A stretch of 6,776 nt of DNA, taken from assembly GCA_021803845.1 (NCBI GenBank), contig JAJZLA010000086.1:1-6776 (forward strand), written 5' to 3'. The notes below the pieces were generated by a model. It was not told the origin of the DNA. It did not search any database and saw only the letters and a list, made by a program, of their open reading frames with translations. The stretch's first letter is position 1; every line of letters starts with the position of its first letter. Both the position numbers and the translations under genes were made by a program. This document shows positions 1-6,106 of the stretch, one piece after another. This DNA comes from a bacterium (lineage in GTDB: Bacteria; SZUA-79; Acidulodesulfobacterales; Acidulodesulfobacteraceae).

Positions 1-25
1 AATTAAAAAAAGTTGGTTTATCGTA
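1..25. repeat. Left arm of a perfect 25-bp inverted repeat at the window edge
   Basis: Bases 1-25 are the exact reverse complement of 155-179; the match breaks at 26 versus 154 and may continue past the left edge. The arm replaces the expected AhbC sequence after RFTIN, which suggests a fold-back artefact or an inversion junction rather than a functional repeat. Confidence 0.85.
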
Positions 26-576
26 AACCTGAGTCCTACCTTAATGCCGGCTTCCTTAGCATAATTTATGCCTTCTATCGCTTCCCTGAAAGCGCCTTTT
101 TTACCCCTGAACCTGTCGTGAACGGCTTCTAACCCGTCAAGGCTTATGCCAACGTACGATAAACCAACTTTTTTTAATTCTTTGGCGAGATCTCTCGTAA
201 TAAGCGTTCCGTTGGTCGAAATAACCGCCCTCATTCCTTTCGACTTTGCGTGAAAACACAAATCTAAAAAATTGGGATGCATCAAAGGTTCTCCTCCCGA
301 AAAAAGCATAACCGGGGAACCGAAAGCAGATATATCGTCTATAAAAGCTTTCCCCTGTTCAAGAGTAAGTTCGTTATTATATTGCAGGTTTTTAGACTGC
401 GAATAGCAGTGCACGCAGTTTAAATTGCAAGTCCTGGTCATGTTCCATACTATAACGGGTTTTTTATCTTCAGAAAACTGCAGAAGATGCGATGGCAGTT
501 TGCTCGACATGCGCCCGTATCTGAGTGCATCAGAGGCGTGAACCCCGCCGCAGTAAAGTTTTGAAATTCCTATCAT
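1..576 (-). CDS. ahbC: AhbC-like radical SAM protein (12,18-didecarboxysiroheme deacetylase), C-terminus cut by window edge
   Basis: This is a partial gene: 192 codons from an ATG at 576 run open off the left edge. The N-terminus MIGISKLYCG, followed by SDALRYGR and KLPSHLLQF, is the hallmark of the AhbC/NirJ group. A radical SAM CxxxCxxC motif (C50, C54, C57 in TCNLNCVHC) binds the 4Fe-4S cluster, followed by SGGEP (93-97), STNGT (120-124) and SLDG (145-148). In the alternative heme pathway AhbC removes acetate side chains from 12,18-didecarboxysiroheme to give Fe-coproporphyrin III; it is cytoplasmic and oxygen-sensitive. The usual C-terminal half with the auxiliary-cluster cysteines is missing because the window ends. 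It lies 14 bp after cobA-hemD behind a strong Shine-Dalgarno site, so it is the latest gene visible in the operon. A role in heme d1 synthesis (NirJ) is the main alternative, but the N-terminus and siroheme neighbours favour AhbC. The last five codons (QLFLI) lie in an inverted repeat and are probably not native. Confidence 0.85.
   Translation of the reverse strand, partial: MIGISKLYCGGVHASDALRYGRMSSKLPSHLLQFSEDKKPVIVWNMTRTCNLNCVHCYSQSKNLQYNNELTLEQGKAFIDDISAFGSPVMLFSGGEPLMHPNFLDLCFHAKSKGMRAVISTNGTLITRDLAKELKKVGLSYVGISLDGLEAVHDRFRGKKGAFREAIEGINYAKEAGIKVGLRFTINQLFLI
155..179. repeat. Right arm of the 25-bp inverted repeat, native ahbC sequence
   Basis: This copy encodes, on the minus strand, part of the conserved ELKKVGLSYVGISLDG stretch of AhbC, so it is the original and the copy at 1-25 is the derived one. 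The arms are separated by 129 bp. Confidence 0.85.
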
Positions 577-585
577 TTATAAATT

Positions 586-590
586 CTCCT
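586..590 (-). promoter_or_regulatory. Strong ribosome binding site of ahbC
   Basis: AGGAG sits 9 nt before the ATG at 576, in the 14-bp gap after the cobA-hemD stop. It is the best Shine-Dalgarno match in the window and fixes the start that gives the family N-terminus MIGISKLYCG. Confidence 0.85.
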
Positions 591-2204
591 TTAGTTTTTT
601 TTATCTTTTTTATAATAACCTACTATTCCATCGACAAGCGAATCTATATTAACGTCTTTAGATATTATATCAGATTTTATGCCAAACCCCAACGCATATT
701 CGGCCGTTTTGTTTCCGATGCTTGCAAACTTAACGCCGGAAGAAACTACTTTTTTCAAAAGGTTTTCGTCGATATCTTTTAAAGCGTTTGTAAAATTTTC
801 TATGGTAGAATAGCTTGTAAAAGTAACAAGAATATTTTTTAAATCTAAGTTATCCGGCAGACCTATATTTTTGCCGGTTTTTTTTAGGGAAACAAAAAAT
901 TCTTTTATAGCTTCTTTAGACTCTTCCGGCACTACAGTTTCGTAAACGGGCAGATTTTCGACATGAGCTCCTTTAGAAGCAAGAAACTCCGGAAGGTCTT
1001 TATTAATTTTTAAAGCCTGCGGAAAAAGAATTTTTTTGCCTTTAATATCGTCGTCTTTTAAAGCATCTATTATTCCGGTTTGCGAGGGCTCGGAGGGAAC
1101 GACATCTGGAATTATGCCGTATTTTAAAAGCTCCGATGAGGAAACTTTGCCTACCGAAATAATTTTTTTATCCGATAGAGCTCTTGCATCCATTCCTTTT
1201 GAAAAAAAACGGACTAAGAATCCGGAAACGGCGTTTGCGCTGGTAAAAATCAAATAATCGTATTGCTTAATATTGCCTATAACTTTATCGATTTTAGTTT
1301 CATCTATATTTTTACTTTCTTTCATTATTTTTATAAGAGGAAGATTTATAACGAATGCGCCGAGTTTTTTAAGTTTACCCGACAGCGTTCCCGACTGTCC
1401 CTCGCCTCTCGTAACGATAACGCTTAAACCGCTTAACTGCCTCGTCTCGAACCAGTTCAGCGTATTTCTTAATTTTACTACGTTACCTACTATTAATATC
1501 ATTGGGCTTTTCAATCCTTTTTTTTCTACCTCTTCGGCTATAGTGCTTAAAGTGCCTACAGCGGCTTTCTGGTTTAAGGTAGTTCCTTCCTGAATAACCG
1601 CGCAGGGAGTATCTTTATCTTTACCTGCTTCTATTAAATTTTTAGTATTGGAATCTAGATTTTTATAGCCCATTAATATGACGATAGTATCTGCTCCCGC
1701 CAATCCTTTCCAGTTTATCGTGCTTTTTTCCTTATGCTCCCCCTCATGTCCCGTAACGATGGCTACCGTAGAAGCATAATCTCTGTGGGTCAGCGGTATT
1801 CCGGCATAAGCCGGAACTGCAAAAGAAGAAGAAATACCTGGTATTACCTCAAACTCGATATTGTCTTTAAACAGCCTTTCGGCTTCTTCGCCGCCTCTTC
1901 CGAAAAGATAAGGGTCGCCACCTTTAAGCCTTAAAACGACACTGTTGTTTTTAGCTTTTTCCGCAAGAAGTTCGTTGATGGAATATTGAGGAAGAGTATG
2001 GTTTGAAGATCTTTTGCCGGCATAAATTATTTCGCATCCTTTTTTTGCATAAGATAAAATTTCCTCTGAAATAAGGCTGTCGTAAACTATTACGTCTGCT
2101 TCGCCGAGAATTCTTTTGGTTTTAAGCGTAAGCAGTTCAGGATCTCCGGGTCCGGCTCCCGCAAGATAAACTTTACCGGTTTTTTTTACTTCTTCAGTCT
2201 TCAT
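591..2204 (-). CDS. cobA-hemD: Fused uroporphyrinogen-III C-methyltransferase / uroporphyrinogen-III synthase (CobA-HemD)
   Basis: This 537-residue bifunctional enzyme has two domains. Residues 11-250 are the SAM-dependent methyltransferase (SUMT), which makes precorrin-2 from uroporphyrinogen III: GAGPGDPELLTLK (16-28), LRLKGGDPYLFGRGGEEAE (91-109), VIPGISSS (120-127), AGIPLTHR (134-141) and PMILIVGNVV (234-243). Residues 258-530 are uroporphyrinogen-III synthase, which closes and inverts ring D of hydroxymethylbilane: VIVTR (262-266), IFTSANAV (319-326), VYETV (420-424) and ASIGNKTAEYAL (494-505). Such fusions are common in deltaproteobacteria, clostridia and related anaerobes and direct flux toward siroheme. 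The HemD half has FPQAL (394-398) where many relatives have a PRA motif. The ATG at 2204 is the only reasonable start before the SUMT motif, yet no convincing Shine-Dalgarno site lies in the AT-rich 39-bp gap after hemC. Identification is firm; HemD domains diverge strongly in sequence, so that half is judged from its motifs and its position after SUMT. Confidence 0.95.
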   Translation of the reverse strand: MKTEEVKKTGKVYLAGAGPGDPELLTLKTKRILGEADVIVYDSLISEEILSYAKKGCEIIYAGKRSSNHTLPQYSINELLAEKAKNNSVVLRLKGGDPYLFGRGGEEAERLFKDNIEFEVIPGISSSFAVPAYAGIPLTHRDYASTVAIVTGHEGEHKEKSTINWKGLAGADTIVILMGYKNLDSNTKNLIEAGKDKDTPCAVIQEGTTLNQKAAVGTLSTIAEEVEKKGLKSPMILIVGNVVKLRNTLNWFETRQLSGLSVIVTRGEGQSGTLSGKLKKLGAFVINLPLIKIMKESKNIDETKIDKVIGNIKQYDYLIFTSANAVSGFLVRFFSKGMDARALSDKKIISVGKVSSSELLKYGIIPDVVPSEPSQTGIIDALKDDDIKGKKILFPQALKINKDLPEFLASKGAHVENLPVYETVVPEESKEAIKEFFVSLKKTGKNIGLPDNLDLKNILVTFTSYSTIENFTNALKDIDENLLKKVVSSGVKFASIGNKTAEYALGFGIKSDIISKDVNIDSLVDGIVGYYKKDKKN

Positions 2205-2243
2205 ATGATTTTAAATTACTTTTTAATTTTTTAATTTATTATT

Positions 2244-3200
2244 TTACAAATTATTTTTTCCGAGTATTCCTATGGCGCCTTTTTCGATAAGCCTTAATGC
2301 CATGCCATTACCAATATTTTCATAATCTTCTTTCTTGCCCTTAAATTCGTCTTCTAAGTATTCGCCTACGGTATTTGAAACAAAACCTTTTATGTAAATT
2401 TCTCCGTCTTTAATGTAAGCATATGCGCCTACCGGCGAAGCGCACCCGCAATCCAATGCTCTAATGCACGCCCTTTCCGCAAAAACCGCCTTAAACGTGT
2501 CTTCGTCGTTTAAAGGTTTCATAACTTTTTTAATATCATCTCTGCCTGTTCTATATTCCACTGCGATTACCCCCTGTCCGCACTGGGGTATATATATCGA
2601 AGGATCTAAATAAGCGTCTATATAGGACTGAAGATTAAGCCTGGCTAATCCGGAAGAGGATAAAACTATTCCATCGAAAAAACCTTTTTTAAGTTTTTCG
2701 AGTCGCGTATCTATATTGCCTCTTAATGATTCAAATATAAGTCCTTCGGAATATCTGTCCAAAAGAGACCGCCTTCTTAAACTTGAAGTGCCGACGATTG
2801 CGCCTTTTTTTAAAAGTCCGGTTAAATCTTGTATATAACCCGTTAAAGGCGATTGCGGTTTTTCCTTAAGAATTACGCAGTCGCATGGATCGTCTCTTTT
2901 AAGGGTTACACCTATTTCCAAGCCTTCCGGAATTACTTGAGGCACGTCTTTTAAGCTGTGAACGGCAATATCTATATCTCCGCCAAAAAGAGCTTCTTCT
3001 ATTTCTTTAACGAACAAACCTTTACCGCCGAAACTGCTAAGCGAAGCATTTAAAATTTTATCTCCGGTTGTTTTTACCGTTATTATTTCAACGCTTATAT
3101 TCTCATTTAAACTTTCGTAATGCGATTCCAACCTGCTTTTAACGAGATTTGCCTGATATAAAGCCAGTTTGCTTCCTCTTGTGCCTAATTTAATTTTCAA
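2244..3200 (-). CDS. hemC: Hydroxymethylbilane synthase (porphobilinogen deaminase)
   Basis: This 318-residue cytoplasmic enzyme polymerises four porphobilinogens into hydroxymethylbilane, the substrate of the HemD domain encoded next. Length is normal for the family. Visible motifs are GTRGSKLAL (6-14), HSLKDVP (81-87, with the catalytic aspartate D85), GTSSLRRR (137-144), RGNIDTRL (160-167) and the dipyrromethane-cofactor loop DCGCASPVG (250-258), where C253 aligns with the cofactor-binding cysteine. Oddities are C251 two residues before it, where a glycine is usual, and CDC at 106-108 in a segment that normally reads DPRDA. The start is a TTG at 3200, chosen because GTRGS begins at residue 6 and no in-frame ATG or GTG lies between the hemA stop and that motif; AAGG lies 6 nt upstream. 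The gene follows hemA by 11 bp, so the two are surely cotranscribed. Confidence 0.97.
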   Translation of the reverse strand: MKIKLGTRGSKLALYQANLVKSRLESHYESLNENISVEIITVKTTGDKILNASLSSFGGKGLFVKEIEEALFGGDIDIAVHSLKDVPQVIPEGLEIGVTLKRDDPCDCVILKEKPQSPLTGYIQDLTGLLKKGAIVGTSSLRRRSLLDRYSEGLIFESLRGNIDTRLEKLKKGFFDGIVLSSSGLARLNLQSYIDAYLDPSIYIPQCGQGVIAVEYRTGRDDIKKVMKPLNDEDTFKAVFAERACIRALDCGCASPVGAYAYIKDGEIYIKGFVSNTVGEYLEDEFKGKKEDYENIGNGMALRLIEKGAIGILGKNNL

Positions 3201-3204
3201 AATT

Positions 3205-3210
3205 CGCCTT
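3205..3210 (-). promoter_or_regulatory. Ribosome binding site supporting the TTG start of hemC
   Basis: AAGGCG lies in the 11-bp gap between the hemA stop and the hemC TTG, with its AAGG core 6 nt from the start codon. Together with the position of the conserved GTRGS motif it supports TTG as the true initiator. Confidence 0.6.
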
Positions 3211-3211
3211 T

Positions 3212-4597
3212 TTATTTTACAAGTTTTATTTTAGTTTCGTTATATGATGTCCCCGATTCCGATCCGGATTCCGCAATATGCTTTTTAGAAACATCCGGAG
3301 AATCTTCCGCATCAAGATTAAAAAGAGCCTTGACGGTTTTAATAGAATTTATTCCGTCGGGATTTAAAGACGATTTTTTAATCAGCATAGTCGGTTCATG
3401 AAGCAGTTTGTTGGTTAAAGAATTAACTGCTATATCTTTTTCTTTTTCGTCGGTTATATATCTCGACAGTTCTGATTCAAGCAGGTTTTTAATTTTATTT
3501 CTTAAAGATATTATAACCGGAACGGAATTCAAAGACTCTTTCCAGTTCATAAACTCGCCTACTGCGGCATTTATCAAATCTACAGCCGCATCGGCTTCAC
3601 GCTTTCTAATTTCGATGTTGTTTTCAATCATTTTTCCGATATCGTCGATATCGAATAAATAAACGTTGGGTATTTTATTTATTTCCGGATCTATGTTCCT
3701 AGGCATAGAAATATCGATTAAAAATAGAGGTTTCTGTTTGCGCATTTTTATTACAGGTAATATATCATCATACTTTAATATATAATCTTCCGAACCCGTC
3801 GAACACAAAACGATATCGGAATTCGGCAAGTTTTTATAATATTCCGAAAAATCTATAACGTTTAAATATGTTTTTTCCTTATCTTCGAAAGATTCTTCGA
3901 CAAAGTTGCGCGCTTTCTCGGCGGTTCTGTTTGCTATATTGATATTTTTTACGCCGTATTTTATAAAATGTTTTACGGTAAGTTTGCCCATTTCGCCGGC
4001 ACCGAGAAGAAGCACTTTTTTATCTTCCAAACCGTTAAAAATTTTACGGGACAGTTCTACGGCGGCATAACTGACCGACACTGGAGAAGCCGCTATTTTA
4101 GTTTCCGTTCTGACCGTTTTTGCGCAGTTAAAAGCTTTGTGAAACAGTTTATTTAAAAACTGTCCGCTGGTATTAAACTTACAAGCTTCATTATAAGCTC
4201 CTTTTAACTGCCCAAGTATCTGCGGTTCGCCTATTATCATGGAGTCTAAACTTGACGCTACCGTAAAAAGATGCCTTACGGCATCTTCGTTAAGATACAT
4301 ATATAAAATTTTTTCCTTTTCCAAATCGTCGAAAAAATATTTAGCTATGTAATCTTTAATCGCATGTCCGCCTTTTCCCTGAGTCCAGTAAGAAAGATTC
4401 ATTATAAATTCGGACCTGTTGCATGTCGTAAGAACGGCTGTTTCTTTTATAAGCTGTCTGCCGGCTTCATCTTTAAGTTCAAGCAGTTTTTCGATAAACT
4501 CCCGCCTCAATTCAGGCGTGAGAAGTTTTTTTGAAACCGTCTCTCTTTCGTTTATATTTGAAGTTTTATGATTTAATCCTATAATTAAAATATCCAT
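3212..4597 (-). CDS. hemA: Glutamyl-tRNA reductase
   Basis: HemA reduces glutamyl-tRNA(Glu) with NADPH to glutamate-1-semialdehyde, the first committed and usually rate-controlling step of C5-type tetrapyrrole synthesis, in the cytoplasm. The 461-residue protein shows the family order: GLNHKTS (7-13), the catalytic cysteine C59 in TTCNRSE (57-63), SSLDSMIIGEPQILGQLK (115-132), ETKI (165-168) and VSVSYAAVEL (173-182), the NADPH-binding Rossmann motif GAGEMG (199-204), ANRT (222-225), IDISMPRNIDP (294-304), and a C-terminal helical dimerisation domain ending near residue 427 (LLHEPT at 398-403). The last 35 or so residues are a polar, Ser/Glu/Lys-rich tail. The ATG at 4597 puts the conserved GLNHK at residue 7. 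No clear Shine-Dalgarno site precedes it; a TATAAT hexamer lies 7 nt upstream. HemL, which uses the product, is not in the window. The HemX-like protein encoded just upstream may affect HemA levels, as in Bacillus. Confidence 0.97.
   Translation of the reverse strand: MDILIIGLNHKTSNINERETVSKKLLTPELRREFIEKLLELKDEAGRQLIKETAVLTTCNRSEFIMNLSYWTQGKGGHAIKDYIAKYFFDDLEKEKILYMYLNEDAVRHLFTVASSLDSMIIGEPQILGQLKGAYNEACKFNTSGQFLNKLFHKAFNCAKTVRTETKIAASPVSVSYAAVELSRKIFNGLEDKKVLLLGAGEMGKLTVKHFIKYGVKNINIANRTAEKARNFVEESFEDKEKTYLNVIDFSEYYKNLPNSDIVLCSTGSEDYILKYDDILPVIKMRKQKPLFLIDISMPRNIDPEINKIPNVYLFDIDDIGKMIENNIEIRKREADAAVDLINAAVGEFMNWKESLNSVPVIISLRNKIKNLLESELSRYITDEKEKDIAVNSLTNKLLHEPTMLIKKSSLNPDGINSIKTVKALFNLDAEDSPDVSKKHIAESGSESGTSYNETKIKLVK
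4268..4287 (-). other. Terminator-like hairpin inside hemA
   Basis: In the transcribed strand sense, AAGATGCC and GGCATCTT form a perfect 8-bp stem around a GTAA (GNRA-type) loop, followed directly by three more Ts. It covers codons 104-110 of hemA. The structure is seen directly; a role in attenuation or pausing is only a possibility, since the encoded residues are in a conserved part of the protein. Confidence 0.35.
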
Positions 4598-4604
4598 GAA
4601 ATTT

Positions 4605-4610
4605 ATTATA
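4605..4610 (-). promoter_or_regulatory. Possible internal -10 element before hemA
   Basis: A perfect TATAAT lies 7 nt before the hemA ATG in the 38-bp gap after the hemX-like gene. If used, transcription would begin at or next to the start codon, giving a nearly leaderless mRNA, which would fit the absence of a Shine-Dalgarno site. However, the region at the usual -35 distance reads AATAAA, not TTGACA, and the gap is very AT-rich, so this could be chance. Confidence 0.2.
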
Positions 4611-4635
4611 CTATAATATTTCTTTAATTTATTAA

Positions 4636-5454
4636 TTATTCAAATCCGTGAAAAGCCGGAAAAAAATAAAAAGAAAAACCTAAACTGGCCAATATTAAGA
4701 TAAAGCCTATAATGCCAAACACGGCGGCCCTCTTCCCTCTTAAACCTTTCGCCATCCTTTCGTGCAGTAAAACCGCATAAATAAACCACGTTATCAAAGA
4801 CATAATTTCGATAGGCTTTACAACTAAAAATGTATTAAACAATGAATTCGACAAATAAATTCCCATAACTATTCCTATAGTTATAAACGGGAAGCCTACT
4901 TTTAAGCAAATATAGTTTATATTATCCAGCAGTTCCAAATTATAACCGCTTCTTGAAGGCATATCTAATATTTTTAAATTCTTTTTACTCTTTATTTTTC
5001 TTTCCTGAAAAATATATATTAAAGACACTATAAAAGCAAGAGCAAAAAGAGAATCGCCTATCAATATCAGCAATATATGGGTAAGAAGGATTATTCTGTC
5101 CGTATTTTCCATAACGGGCATTACACGTACATGAGGAACAAAAAAAGCTATTATCAAGTTTACGGCGACTAAAGGGGTAGTATATAGCAAAATGTATTCA
5201 ACTTTATAAAAAAAGCCGAATATTACCACTACTAACATCAAAATCCATGCATTGAAAAAAACGAATCTGTCTATATGGACCGGCACCGCAAACCCTTTAA
5301 TTCCTAAAAACGTGAAGAAAATTATTGTCTGACATATAAATCCGGCATAAACTAAATAAATGAAAAATTTATGGAACTTTTTATCTTTAGACGCAAAAAC
5401 GATGTAGGAGAAAATATAGATAATTAATGGAATTAAATACAGTTCTTTAAGCAT
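4636..5454 (-). CDS. hemX: HemX/CcsA-like integral membrane protein (cytochrome c assembly family)
   Basis: This 272-residue, very hydrophobic protein has about eight membrane segments, roughly at residues 5-21, 29-50, 66-83, 87-106, 121-149, 185-203, 213-231 and 243-266. It resembles the CcsA/HemX family (cytochrome c assembly proteins) in the second half: HILLILIGDSLFALAF (126-141), QERKIKS (150-156) and SLITWFIYAVLLHERMAKG (219-237), with RGKRAA at 239-244. H126 and H231 match the paired histidines that bind heme in CcsA-type proteins. The WSWDPKE-type heme-handling motif expected just before SLITW has become a stretch ending VVKPIEIM, without tryptophan or aspartate. Its place directly before hemA suggests HemX, which in Bacillus subtilis lowers HemA protein level, rather than the System II heme lyase; this is inference. 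The ATG at 5454 follows the sirC stop by 7 bp; an AGAGGG site lies about 12 nt upstream inside sirC, a rather long spacing. Confidence 0.8.
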   Translation of the reverse strand: MLKELYLIPLIIYIFSYIVFASKDKKFHKFFIYLVYAGFICQTIIFFTFLGIKGFAVPVHIDRFVFFNAWILMLVVVIFGFFYKVEYILLYTTPLVAVNLIIAFFVPHVRVMPVMENTDRIILLTHILLILIGDSLFALAFIVSLIYIFQERKIKSKKNLKILDMPSRSGYNLELLDNINYICLKVGFPFITIGIVMGIYLSNSLFNTFLVVKPIEIMSLITWFIYAVLLHERMAKGLRGKRAAVFGIIGFILILASLGFSFYFFPAFHGFE

Positions 5455-5461
5455 TGCGTTT

Positions 5462-6106
5462 TTATGCCCTCTTAATAAAATTGCTTATAAAAAGGCTTGC
5501 TTCGGAAAATCGTTTATCCTTTATAAGCTCGAAAAGATCAGAATTGATTAATTCTTCGAAAAGCTCTTGATTTTTTCTTTGCGGATATTTTTTTAATTTA
5601 ATCTCTTTTCTTATAAAACCGAGAATTTTAACGTAAGTATCGTATTCTTCCCCGTAAACTTTTTCTAAATCTTCTCTTATTTTTCTTGCAAGCCTCGGAC
5701 TGTGTCCGCTCGTAAAAATTGCTATATCGAATTCACCCCTCGAAACAAGCGCCGGAAGCGTAAAAGTACAAAAATCCGGCTTGTCGGCGACATTTATTAA
5801 AATATTTTTTTTAACGCATCTTTCGTAAAGTTTTTTTTCCATCTTGGAATTTCCTTCTCCTGCCGATACCGCGCAAAAAACGGCAAACGCTCCTTTCTCG
5901 TCACCGGTCTCATATCCTCTTTCAATAATTTTTATGGCACTTTTATCGGCAAGTTTTTTTATTTCTTCCGATATTTCAGGGGCTATAACCGTTATATCGG
6001 CTCCGCGCTCGTGAAGCCTTTCGACTTTTCTGGAAGCAACCGAACCGCCGCCGACGACAAGGACTTTTTTGTCTGCAATATTAAGGTTGACGGGATAATA
6101 TTTCAT
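5462..6106 (-). CDS. sirC: Precorrin-2 dehydrogenase (SirC / Met8p / CysG N-terminal type), possibly also ferrochelatase
   Basis: This 214-residue cytoplasmic enzyme oxidises precorrin-2 to sirohydrochlorin with NAD+, the step after the CobA domain. Length equals the stand-alone module found in CysG. It starts with YYPVNLNIADKKVLVVGGG and has the Rossmann motif GGGSVASRKV (19-28), followed by INVADKPDFCTFTLPAL (104-120) and FTSGHSPRLARKIREDLE (131-148). D108 aligns with the aspartate important for dehydrogenase and chelatase activity in Met8p and CysG. The C-terminal 60 residues are the usual helical domain. No separate SirB/CbiX chelatase is visible, so this protein may also insert iron, but sequence alone cannot settle that. 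Its ATG at 6106 overlaps the stop of the AMMECR1 gene as TAATG, which implies translational coupling; GGTGA lies upstream within that gene. Confidence 0.92.
   Translation of the reverse strand: MKYYPVNLNIADKKVLVVGGGSVASRKVERLHERGADITVIAPEISEEIKKLADKSAIKIIERGYETGDEKGAFAVFCAVSAGEGNSKMEKKLYERCVKKNILINVADKPDFCTFTLPALVSRGEFDIAIFTSGHSPRLARKIREDLEKVYGEEYDTYVKILGFIRKEIKLKKYPQRKNQELFEELINSDLFELIKDKRFSEASLFISNFIKRA

Noticed and set aside
525..782. Plus-strand open frame of 85 codons
   Set aside because: It overlaps the ahbC start and the end of cobA-hemD on the opposite strand and shows no family motif; it is a shadow of those genes.
1036..1593. Two further plus-strand open frames (73 and 106 codons)
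   Set aside because: Both are fully inside cobA-hemD on the opposite strand and have low-complexity translations without recognisable motifs.
1799..1816. Perfect 7-bp hairpin TTCCGGC-ATAA-GCCGGAA
   Set aside because: It lies inside the strongly conserved VPAYAGIPLT segment of the methyltransferase, has no T-run, and is explained by codon use.
2205..2243. AT-rich gap after hemC as an intrinsic terminator
   Set aside because: No GC-containing stem is present, only runs of A and T, and the next gene continues the same pathway.
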